From Halobacillus locisalis (GTDB taxonomy: Bacteria > Bacillota > Bacilli > Bacillales > Halobacillaceae): a stretch of DNA of 64,000 nucleotides. The position numbers and the translations under genes were made by a program. Where the stretch lies: NCBI RefSeq assembly GCF_013694105.1, contig NZ_JACEFG010000001.1:744001-808000 (forward strand), given 5' to 3'. Under the pieces are notes generated by a model that saw only the letters and a program-made list of their open reading frames with translations, was not told the origin of the DNA and searched no databases. Shown here piece by piece: positions 57,561 to 64,000 of the stretch (its first letter is position 1; each line of letters opens with the position of its first letter).

Positions 57561-58337
57561 TCAGCCTCCAAGGATCTGCATGAACCCACGCATCGTTGTC
57601 AGCATGGTTTCGAATAAATTTCTGATCAACATGACATAAAAGACCATCGCAATCACTAAAACGGACAAACCGACGAAGATCTTCAGTGGTAGACCAACAA
57701 CAAAAACATTCAGTTGCGGTACCGTTCGGGCAATGATTCCAAGGGCAATATCGACCAAGAACAAGCATCCGACAATCGGAATCGCCATCAAAAAAGCGAT
57801 GATAAACATCTGGTTGAAGGAATCAATGATAAAGTAAATCCATCCTTCATCCTGTAGAGGAAGGAAATGATCAATCGGAATAAGTTCATAACTATAAAAC
57901 ACACCGTCAATCATTAAATGATGACCATTTACCGCCAAAATAAATAGTAGCGTAATCATGTACAAATACTGTCCAATCAACGGACTTTGTGCACCCGTTT
58001 GAGGGTCGATGACGTTCGCAATGGCGAAACCCATCTGGAAATCAATAAATCCACCAGCAATCTGAATCGCCCCGAGAATGATATAAGCGAGCAATCCAAC
58101 CGCAATCCCCACCGCCGCTTCTTTAAATAAAAGCATCAGATAGTTCGAGTCGACCGAAATTTCCGGCATAGGAATCGTAAAATACATAATTAGTGCCAAA
58201 AAAAAGCTGAAACCGACTTTATGTTTCGTCGGAACATTCCGATATGAAAACACAGGGAGTGTTACAAAAAATGACGTAACCCTTATAAACACAAGTAAAA
58301 ATCCTGGTAACTGGTTGAAGTTAATCGACTCAAGCAT
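57561..58337 (-). CDS. fliR: Flagellar export membrane protein FliR
   Basis: A 258-aa hydrophobic protein with about six membrane segments, of FliR/SpaR family. Segments such as FRNVPTKHKVGFSFFLAL and PFLGKIALGIIARTVPQLNVFVVGLPLKIFVG-like sequence are typical. It forms the export gate with FliP and FliQ. It begins 3 nt after fliQ. Confidence 0.94.
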   Translation of the reverse strand: MLESINFNQLPGFLLVFIRVTSFFVTLPVFSYRNVPTKHKVGFSFFLALIMYFTIPMPEISVDSNYLMLLFKEAAVGIAVGLLAYIILGAIQIAGGFIDFQMGFAIANVIDPQTGAQSPLIGQYLYMITLLFILAVNGHHLMIDGVFYSYELIPIDHFLPLQDEGWIYFIIDSFNQMFIIAFLMAIPIVGCLFLVDIALGIIARTVPQLNVFVVGLPLKIFVGLSVLVIAMVFYVMLIRNLFETMLTTMRGFMQILGG

Positions 58338-58340
58338 CGA

Positions 58341-58610
58341 TTATCCTACCAGGACGTTTAAGTTATTAAAGACATTGGCCGCAAACTGGACCATATTTGA
58401 TAACATCCATGGACCAAAAAAGACCATTCCGATCATAACGGCTACAATCTTCGGAATGAACGCTAACGTCTGTTCCTGTATCTGAGTTGTGGCTTGAAAG
58501 ATACTGACAAGCAACCCAACAGCCAAAGCCAAAATCAACAATGGGCCTGAAACCATCAGTACAGTATAAATACCTTCTTTGGCAAACTCGATGACCATTT
58601 GACTATTCAC
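58341..58610 (-). CDS. fliQ: Flagellar export protein FliQ
   Basis: An 89-aa protein with two hydrophobic hairpin helices; VGLLVSIFQATTQIQEQTLAFIPK is the typical FliQ phrase. It assembles around FliP/FliR in the export gate. The length matches the family. Confidence 0.95.
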   Translation of the reverse strand: MNSQMVIEFAKEGIYTVLMVSGPLLILALAVGLLVSIFQATTQIQEQTLAFIPKIVAVMIGMVFFGPWMLSNMVQFAANVFNNLNVLVG

Positions 58611-58627
58611 TACGGTGACCTCCTACA

Positions 58628-59293
58628 CTAAAACCCTTCTAATAAAGATTTAGAGATTAAATACCATCCATCAACAAGGACGAATAACAAAATCTTAAAC
58701 GGCAATGAAATCATGACAGGTGGTAACATCATCATTCCCATGGACATTAAGACACTCGCGACAGCCATATCAATGACGAGGAACGGAACGAAAATCATGA
58801 AACCCATCTGAAACGCCGTCTTTAATTCACTGATAGCAAAGGCTGGGACGAGCGTGGTCAAAGGGACATCCTGAATCGTTTCCGGACGTTCCATCTCCGT
58901 ATAGCTCATGAATAACTCCAAATCTTTTTGCCGCGTATGTTTTCCCATAAAGTCTTTCATCGGAATACTCGCTTCTTCATAGGCTTCGTCTAAGGTAATT
59001 TCCTCATTAAATAAGGGCGTCAAAGCTTGCTCATTGACTTCTTGAAACGTTGGTGCCATCACAAAGAACGTGAGGAACAACGCAATACCGATCAGCACTT
59101 GGTTTGGGGGCATCGACTGTGTCGCGAGTGACGTTCTCACGAATGACAAGACAATGATGATGCGTGCAAAACTCGTCATTAAGATCAAAATCCCTGGGGC
59201 AATCGACAAGACGGTTAATAATAGAAGCAAGCGGACAGAAGTGGAGACACTTTCAGGATCAGAATTAGAAAATATGTCAATAAACTCATTCAT
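58628..59293 (-). CDS. fliP: Flagellar export protein FliP
   Basis: A 221-aa FliP with four hydrophobic segments and the signature FVRTSLATQSMPPNQVLIGIALFLT (near 53). It forms the gate ring. Unlike proteobacterial FliP, no cleaved signal peptide is visible. It overlaps the end of fliO by 8 nt. Confidence 0.95.
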   Translation of the reverse strand: MNEFIDIFSNSDPESVSTSVRLLLLLTVLSIAPGILILMTSFARIIIVLSFVRTSLATQSMPPNQVLIGIALFLTFFVMAPTFQEVNEQALTPLFNEEITLDEAYEEASIPMKDFMGKHTRQKDLELFMSYTEMERPETIQDVPLTTLVPAFAISELKTAFQMGFMIFVPFLVIDMAVASVLMSMGMMMLPPVMISLPFKILLFVLVDGWYLISKSLLEGF

Positions 59294-59939
59294 GATGACG
59301 ATCCTCCTGCTTCTTCCTTGCTTCCTTAGATTTCTCTCTCATGTCGTTAAGCTGATTTTCAAACAGTTGCTGAAATTGAATGGTCGATGACTGTGATGTG
59401 TCTGCTTTTGTTCGCTTCAACTTACTCATCCAATCCGGGGTCATCGATGGTTTCTGCTGGTTATCCTCTCGATTGACGAGAGACGTCTTCGTCTTTTCAT
59501 CCGTGACTTCCGTAACCATCTGCACGGTGTCGCCTACCCCTAAGATAAACACTTGTTCACCGACTCGTACCGCTTGAATGGATTTGTTTGGTGCCAAGTT
59601 CATGCCACCTAGGTTTTCCATCGTCCGGTTTCGACTGAACAGCTTGTTTTTTTGGTTAAAGAATTTCAATAAACCATAAATCATACCCAGCACAAGCAGT
59701 AACACTAAGATTAGTTTCACTATCGTCCCTGCTATTGATGGCTCAGAATCTGAAGCATCCGTTGTTCCCTCCCCAGCAGGAGACTCCGACTCTGTCGAAT
59801 CACCTGCTGGGTTGTCTGTACACCCTTCCATTGACGGATTCTCTGTGCATTCGAACACCGTCGGAGAAGCATGGGTGACAAAAGGGAATAAAGAAAACAT
59901 AATCATGAATACTAGGATCATTCTCGTTGTGTGAATCAT
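59286..59939 (-). CDS. fliO: Flagellar biosynthesis protein FliO (FliZ)
   Basis: A 217-aa protein with a signal-like N-terminal hydrophobic stretch, an acidic Thr/Ser/Glu-rich extracytoplasmic segment (25-70) with four cysteines, a membrane helix (about 72-90), and a cytoplasmic tail with FliO-type SH3-like core (GGMNLAPNKSIQAVRVGEQVFILGVGD). It helps assemble FliP rings. In B. subtilis it is called FliZ/FliO. Placement between cheY and fliP supports it. Confidence 0.9.
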   Translation of the reverse strand: MIHTTRMILVFMIMFSLFPFVTHASPTVFECTENPSMEGCTDNPAGDSTESESPAGEGTTDASDSEPSIAGTIVKLILVLLLVLGMIYGLLKFFNQKNKLFSRNRTMENLGGMNLAPNKSIQAVRVGEQVFILGVGDTVQMVTEVTDEKTKTSLVNREDNQQKPSMTPDWMSKLKRTKADTSQSSTIQFQQLFENQLNDMREKSKEARKKQEDRHHE

Positions 59940-59951
59940 AGGAAAACCTCT

Positions 59952-60314
59952 TTAACTTAATGCTTTTTGAATAGCCTCGATAACACGGTCTGCCTGGAAT
60001 GGCTTCACAATAAAGTCTTTTGCTCCAGCCTGGATTGCATCTACGACCATCGCTTGCTGCCCCATAGCGGAACACATAATGACTTTTGCATTTGGGTTCT
60101 CTGACTTGATTTCCTTCAATGCTGCGATCCCGTCCATCTCAGGCATCGTAATGTCCATCGTGACAAGATCGGGTTGTTGCTCTTTATACAGTTCCACCGC
60201 TTTCTTACCGTCTTCTGCTTCCCCTGCAATCTCATACCCGTTCTTCGTCAAAATATCTTTTACCATCATTCTCATAAATGCCGCGTCGTCTACAATTAAA
60301 ATACGTTCTGCCAT
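59952..60314 (-). CDS. cheY: Chemotaxis response regulator CheY
   Basis: A 120-aa single receiver domain, with the acidic pair Asp9-Asp10, phosphoacceptor Asp54 (TMDITMPEMDG), switch residues and Lys in FIVKPF (near 104). Phosphorylated by CheA, it binds FliM/FliY to bias rotation. Phosphatases CheC and FliY are encoded nearby. Confidence 0.96.
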   Translation of the reverse strand: MAERILIVDDAAFMRMMVKDILTKNGYEIAGEAEDGKKAVELYKEQQPDLVTMDITMPEMDGIAALKEIKSENPNAKVIMCSAMGQQAMVVDAIQAGAKDFIVKPFQADRVIEAIQKALS

Positions 60315-60328
60315 TTGTGTTGCCTCCC

Positions 60329-61594
60329 CTATCGTAATTTACTCAATCGGTCCTTAGGACTTAAGATATCTGTTACTCGTACACCGAAGTTCTCATCAAT
60401 GACGACAACTTCTCCTTTAGCCATCAATTTCTCATTCACATGAATGTCAACCGGTTCTCCTGCCAGCTTGTCTAGCTCAATGACAGAGCCAGCGGAAAGT
60501 TCTAGGATTTCTTTGATTGTACGCTTTGTACGTCCAAGTTCTACTGTCACTTTTAATGGAATATCCATGAGCATATCTAAATTCCTGTGCTCATTGTTGC
60601 TCAGTTGTACTTGCTCGAAGTTCTGAAACTGAGCAGATTGAATATCCGCATCGTTCACCCCTCTACCTTGAGGCCCGCCTACAAATTGTGGGGCTTGGGG
60701 CTGTGGTGGTTGTTCGTACATTGGTGCTGCCTGCTGTTGATTCGGATATGGTGTGTGTTGCTGTGGCACTTGTTGCTGTTGAGTCTCAGTCTGAGCAGGT
60801 GCCTGCTGCTGTTGTTGTGGCGCCGCTGGCTGTGCGGTTGTTTGCTGCTGCCCTGCAGGGTTTGATTGTTCTGTCGCTTGAGACTGACTTGTTGTTTCCT
60901 CTGCCTGATCGGGATTCAATAATTGATCGACTAGGTCCTTAGCAAAACCAACTGGAATCAATTGCATAATGTTGGAATCAATCAACTCGCCCACGCGCAA
61001 CTGGAAGGACACCTTCACTAGGATCTCATCATCTGGAATTTGTTCCGTCCCTTGGTCTTCTTCTAAATTTAAAACATCAATAGTAGGTGGAGAAATATCT
61101 ACTTTTTTATTAAAGATAGTAGACATGCTTGTGGCCGCAGACCCCATCATTTGATTCATCGCCTCTTGAACAGCGCTAAGTGCGATTTCATTCAAATGCT
61201 CATCTGGCGAAGTCCCATCACCACCAAGCATAAGATCAGCGATAATCGCCGCATCGGTCGAACCAATCACAAGCACATTCTCGCCGGAAAAGCCGTCGGT
61301 ATAGGTAACCCCAATCGCTACATGAGGCTTCGGGAATTCGTTCGGTAACTTTTGACGCTGAACGACAGATATTTGCGGTGTTGTGATATCCACCTTTTGG
61401 TTAAGTAAAGATGAAAGCGCCGTTGCCGAGCTTCCGAAAGAAATATTCCCGATCTCTCCCAGCGCATCTTCTTCTAAGTTCGATAGCTGGTCATCAAGGT
61501 TCGCAGTTGGTTGTTCTTCGTGTGTTTCCTCTTCTTCATCACTACCATTCAGTAGCGCATCAATCTCGTCCTGAGATAACATATCATCATTCAT
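60329..61594 (-). CDS. fliY: Flagellar switch phosphatase FliY (CheC-FliN fusion)
   Basis: A 421-aa switch protein. It has an N-terminal CheY-binding segment (MNDDMLSQDEIDALL), a CheC-like phosphatase domain with EIGNISFGSSATALSSLLN and EAMNQMMGSAATSM (residues 40-240), a long Gln/Pro/Ala-rich linker (about 245-315), and a C-terminal FliN (SpoA) domain beginning near 330. It dephosphorylates CheY-P at the motor. The linker is glutamine-rich and looks hypervariable. Start overlaps fliM by 8 nt. Confidence 0.95.
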   Translation of the reverse strand: MNDDMLSQDEIDALLNGSDEEEETHEEQPTANLDDQLSNLEEDALGEIGNISFGSSATALSSLLNQKVDITTPQISVVQRQKLPNEFPKPHVAIGVTYTDGFSGENVLVIGSTDAAIIADLMLGGDGTSPDEHLNEIALSAVQEAMNQMMGSAATSMSTIFNKKVDISPPTIDVLNLEEDQGTEQIPDDEILVKVSFQLRVGELIDSNIMQLIPVGFAKDLVDQLLNPDQAEETTSQSQATEQSNPAGQQQTTAQPAAPQQQQQAPAQTETQQQQVPQQHTPYPNQQQAAPMYEQPPQPQAPQFVGGPQGRGVNDADIQSAQFQNFEQVQLSNNEHRNLDMLMDIPLKVTVELGRTKRTIKEILELSAGSVIELDKLAGEPVDIHVNEKLMAKGEVVVIDENFGVRVTDILSPKDRLSKLR

Positions 61595-62588
61595 CTTGTT
61601 CGGCCTCCCCTCTTAGCTCCTCGATAATTTGAACAGCGAGATGATTTTTCATCTTCCCTGGTTGAATGTAGAACTTCTCTTCATCGTCTACTTTCATTCG
61701 CATCGGCTGGTCGATTGGCTGATCGAGACGAATCACGTCTTCCTTTTTCAAGCCTAAGAATTGCTCAATCGACATGTCTGATTCACCTAATAAGGCACGG
61801 ACATCCACCTCTGCACCACGTATCGTTTTGGCGAGGGCATTCACTTCTTCTGTGTTTCGTTCCTTCGGTTGTTGTTTCTGCATCCAGTAGTGGACGGATA
61901 ATTTCGGAATAATCGGCTCAAGGACTACATGCGGGATACAAATATTGATCATTCCACTCGTTTCCCCAATTGTCGTATTCAAAGATACGACGACTACCGT
62001 TTCGTTCGGTGACACCATTTGCAAAAACTGCGGGTTTACCTCGAACTCTTCTAGCATTGGATCGATATCGACAATCGACCCCCACGCCTCTTGATAATTC
62101 TCTAAAGAGCGTTCAAATAGATGAGACATGATCGTCGTCTCGATCTCCGTCAAGTTGTCCACTTTATTGACGCTGCTCCCTCTACCTCCAAGCACCCTGT
62201 CCAACATCGCATAAGCAATATTCGGATTAGACTCCATTAAGATCCGCCCCTCTAAAGGAGGAACACTGAAGATGTTCAAGATGGTCATCGTTGGAATGGA
62301 ACGAATGAACTCTTCGTAAGGAAGCTGGTCGACAGACGCAACTTCGATATTGACATACGTCCGTAGTTGAGCAGAAAAATACGTGGTCAATAATCGGGAG
62401 AAGTTTTCATGTATTCTCGATAAACTACGAATCTGATCTTTTGAGAACCGTAAGGCACGTTTGAAATCGTATACTCGTACCTTTTTCTCTTTTTCTTCGT
62501 TCTTTAACTCCTCAGCGTTCATTTCTCCTGTTGATAAGGCGGATAAGAGGGAGTCTATCTCATTTTGCGAGAGAACTTCATCTGCCAA
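61587..62588 (-). CDS. fliM: Flagellar motor switch protein FliM
   Basis: A 333-aa C-ring protein. The N-terminal CheY-P binding motif MADEVLSQNEIDSLLSAL is intact. The CheC-like middle domain has RIHENFSRLLTTYFSAQLR, and the C-terminal SpoA domain has DVRALLGESDMSIEQFLGLKKEDVIRLDQ. It is full family length. Confidence 0.96.
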   Translation of the reverse strand: MADEVLSQNEIDSLLSALSTGEMNAEELKNEEKEKKVRVYDFKRALRFSKDQIRSLSRIHENFSRLLTTYFSAQLRTYVNIEVASVDQLPYEEFIRSIPTMTILNIFSVPPLEGRILMESNPNIAYAMLDRVLGGRGSSVNKVDNLTEIETTIMSHLFERSLENYQEAWGSIVDIDPMLEEFEVNPQFLQMVSPNETVVVVSLNTTIGETSGMINICIPHVVLEPIIPKLSVHYWMQKQQPKERNTEEVNALAKTIRGAEVDVRALLGESDMSIEQFLGLKKEDVIRLDQPIDQPMRMKVDDEEKFYIQPGKMKNHLAVQIIEELRGEAEQDE

Positions 62589-62617
62589 AACCTCACCCCC
62601 TTCGTTTACTCATCTAG

Positions 62618-63037
62618 CTATTGAAGCACTTTATTCACCGTGTAAACGTCTGTCACTTTCCCCTCTTCCATGAGCTGGTTCAGTTTCAGCTTGACGGTTT
62701 CTTCTAAGTTGGATAATCCAGATTTAAAAGCTTCTTCATCCATCACAGCAAGCTCCTTAATTAGGACGTTCTGCATTTGAAAGTCTCTTTTCTGCAGTTC
62801 TTCTAACGCATCTTTGCTATCTGTCACAATGCGGAACTTGATTCGGATGAAGTTGCCATCTTCTAAATCCGTCGTGATCTCCTCAGTGAGAAGAGATGAT
62901 TCGCGGATTTCATCAATCGACCTTTCTCCACTCGCTTCATTCGGGTCACCATTTAAATTGAATACTAGAATCAATGCGACTACGCCAATGACGGTGAGGG
63001 TACTCAAAATAATGATCATCGTTTTAAACATATTCAT
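62618..63037 (-). CDS. fliL: Flagellar basal body-associated protein FliL
   Basis: A 139-aa FliL: a single membrane anchor (about residues 3-25) and a periplasmic-side stomatin-like domain with FIRIKFRIVTDSKDALEELQKRD. It stabilises the stator and supports torque. Its start lies directly after the swrD-like gene stop. Confidence 0.92.
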   Translation of the reverse strand: MNMFKTMIIILSTLTVIGVVALILVFNLNGDPNEASGERSIDEIRESSLLTEEITTDLEDGNFIRIKFRIVTDSKDALEELQKRDFQMQNVLIKELAVMDEEAFKSGLSNLEETVKLKLNQLMEEGKVTDVYTVNKVLQ

Positions 63038-63253
63038 CTAACCATCCTCTTCTACTCGATCAACGATTCTGAACAGTCCAATTTCCTTATAAAACTTCTT
63101 GATACGTCGAATCACCAGTTCTTCCGGTTCTTTGACGACGAATTTCCTTCCCTGGGTCGTCGTAATCGTCGTATCCGGGTTGGATTGAAGCTGCTCTATG
63201 TAAATAGCATTAAACGTGAACGTATCTCCATTCAATCTTGTTAATGAGATCAT
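63038..63253 (-). CDS. swrD: FlbD/SwrD-family flagellar protein
   Basis: A 71-aa FlbD-family protein: MISLTRLNGDTFTFNAIYIEQLQSNPDTTI-type N-terminus, with EELVIRRIKKFYKEIGLF. B. subtilis SwrD (YlzI) at the same place raises flagellar power and is needed for swarming. It is immediately followed by fliL. Confidence 0.88.
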   Translation of the reverse strand: MISLTRLNGDTFTFNAIYIEQLQSNPDTTITTTQGRKFVVKEPEELVIRRIKKFYKEIGLFRIVDRVEEDG

Positions 63254-63298
63254 AATGATAGGGAAGGCTCATAATAGAGCCCCCCCTGCCCCCTTTAT

Positions 63299-64000
63299 TT
63301 ATCGTTTCAAGTTGACGAGCTCTTGAAGAATTTCATCTGACGTTGTGATGATTCTTGTGTTCGCTTGGAACCCACGCTGAGCGGTGATCATTTCGGTGAA
63401 TGACTCCGCCAAGTCGACGTTCGACATTTCAAGAGCGCCTGATACCATTTGACCGGTCCCGTCTTGACCCGCTACCAATAAGTCATCAATCGTATTAAAA
63501 CCGTCCCCGTCATTAAAAATGCCGGCATTATTCGTATTTTGGAACTCATTTGATCCCAACTTTTGAAGACCACTGCTGTTGGAGAATTGGGCCAAGCGAA
63601 TTTGTCCAGCAACCTTGGAATTCCCCGCATTGTCGATATAGTTTACCGTGCCATCTGTTTGAATACTGAAACTCTGAGCATCTGTCGGGACGGTGATGAT
63701 TCCAGCTTCTAGAGGTGTGTTCGGTCCTTCTTCTTCAATTTGGTATGACTGGCCAACTAAATACTGTCCATTGTTATTGACGATGGCCCCGTCGTTATCC
63801 AAATAAAAGTTTCCGGCTCTTGAAAAACTCAAGTTGGCGGTCTCAAGGTCCACTTCTTTTCCGACCGTGTCAATCGGCTCCTCGCCGGATTCCGCCATGA
63901 CGAACATGCCGTCCCCTTCCAGTGCTAGATCTAACGGACGATTGGTCGTCTGTCTGTTTCCTTGAGTATGGATCGTATCAATCGATCCGATTTGAGAGCC
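63299..64000 (-). CDS. flgG: Flagellar hook/basal-body rod protein FlgG (5' part outside the window)
   Basis: The C-terminal 233 codons of a flagellar basal-body rod/hook protein of the FlgE/F/G family. The frame is open through 64000, so the gene continues upstream. RPLDLALEGDGMFVM (end of the window) is the core motif, and the C-terminal VDLAESFTEMITAQRGFQANTRIITTSDEILQELVNL is the family's coiled-coil tail. In B. subtilis the gene at this position of fla/che is called flgE or flgG. The stop is 45 nt ahead of swrD. Confidence 0.9.
   Translation of the reverse strand, partial: GSQIGSIDTIHTQGNRQTTNRPLDLALEGDGMFVMAESGEEPIDTVGKEVDLETANLSFSRAGNFYLDNDGAIVNNNGQYLVGQSYQIEEEGPNTPLEAGIITVPTDAQSFSIQTDGTVNYIDNAGNSKVAGQIRLAQFSNSSGLQKLGSNEFQNTNNAGIFNDGDGFNTIDDLLVAGQDGTGQMVSGALEMSNVDLAESFTEMITAQRGFQANTRIITTSDEILQELVNLKR

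Noticed and set aside
1-64000. CRISPR arrays, tRNA/rRNA genes, IS elements, prophage
   Set aside because: No regularly spaced direct repeats, no transposase or integrase reading frame and no cloverleaf-type sequence was seen.

Overview
The window is core chromosome of a Bacillota bacterium of the family Bacillaceae. The gene order follows the Bacillus subtilis fla/che - rpsB/tsf - polC - nusA/infB - pnp - spoVF/dap - spoIIIE - nup/ymf segment almost gene for gene. Sporulation genes (spoVFAB, spoIIIE, ymxH, ylxY), NupNOPQ and the Gram-positive PolC support this. Acidic, low-complexity linkers (lipoprotein NupN, SpoIIIE, FliY) and the type of short palindromic repeats suggest a halophilic or marine relative such as the Halobacillus/Pontibacillus group. 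That last step is inference. All supported genes are on the minus strand, so the biological order runs from high to low coordinates.

Layout in transcription order: (1) 64000-44229, the distal half of the fla/che operon: flgG (partial), swrD-like gene, fliL, fliM, fliY, cheY, fliO, fliP, fliQ, fliR, flhB, flhA, flhF, flhG, cheB, cheA, cheW, cheC, cheD, a small membrane protein, sigD, a FapA-like DUF342 gene, a 98-aa unknown gene and a swrB-like gene. Most neighbours overlap or lie within 30 nt. (2) 44219-40691: rpsB behind a strong promoter and a structured leader, then tsf, pyrH and frr, with terminators after rpsB, tsf and frr. (3) 40567-36391: uppS, cdsA, dxr and rseP (undecaprenyl, phospholipid and isoprenoid synthesis plus the site-2 protease). 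(4) 36269-30085: proS and polC. (5) 30021-22776: rimP, nusA, rnpM, ylxQ, infB, ylxP, rbfA, truB and ribF, behind a good sigma-A promoter and a two-hairpin leader. (6) 22761-19826: rpsO with an S15-type leader, then pnp. (7) 19207-11666: ylxY, ymxH, the spoVFAB dipicolinate operon behind a sigma-K-type promoter, asd-dapG-dapA, tepA and ylzJ. (8) 11521-1: spoIIIE, the GntR regulator ymfC, the nupNOPQ nucleoside ABC importer, the M16 peptidase pair ymfF-ymfH and the start of ymfI.

Functional links: asd, dapG and dapA make dihydrodipicolinate, which SpoVFAB oxidises to dipicolinic acid in the mother cell. The nusA-infB cluster, rpsO/pnp, rpsB/tsf/frr and proS serve transcription, translation and RNA turnover. 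SigD, FlhF/FlhG, the Fli/Flh export proteins and the Che proteins build and steer flagella.

Departures from the B. subtilis order: rnjB is missing between dapA and tepA, and mlpA is missing between ylxY and ymxH. Three genes are added around sigD. Several intergenic gaps carry palindromic repeat elements of at least three families. I found no mobile-element genes, CRISPR array, tRNA or rRNA, and no clear undescribed multigene system. The best candidates for new biology are the extra small genes around sigD, the structured rpsB leader and the compensatory-armed palindromic repeats.
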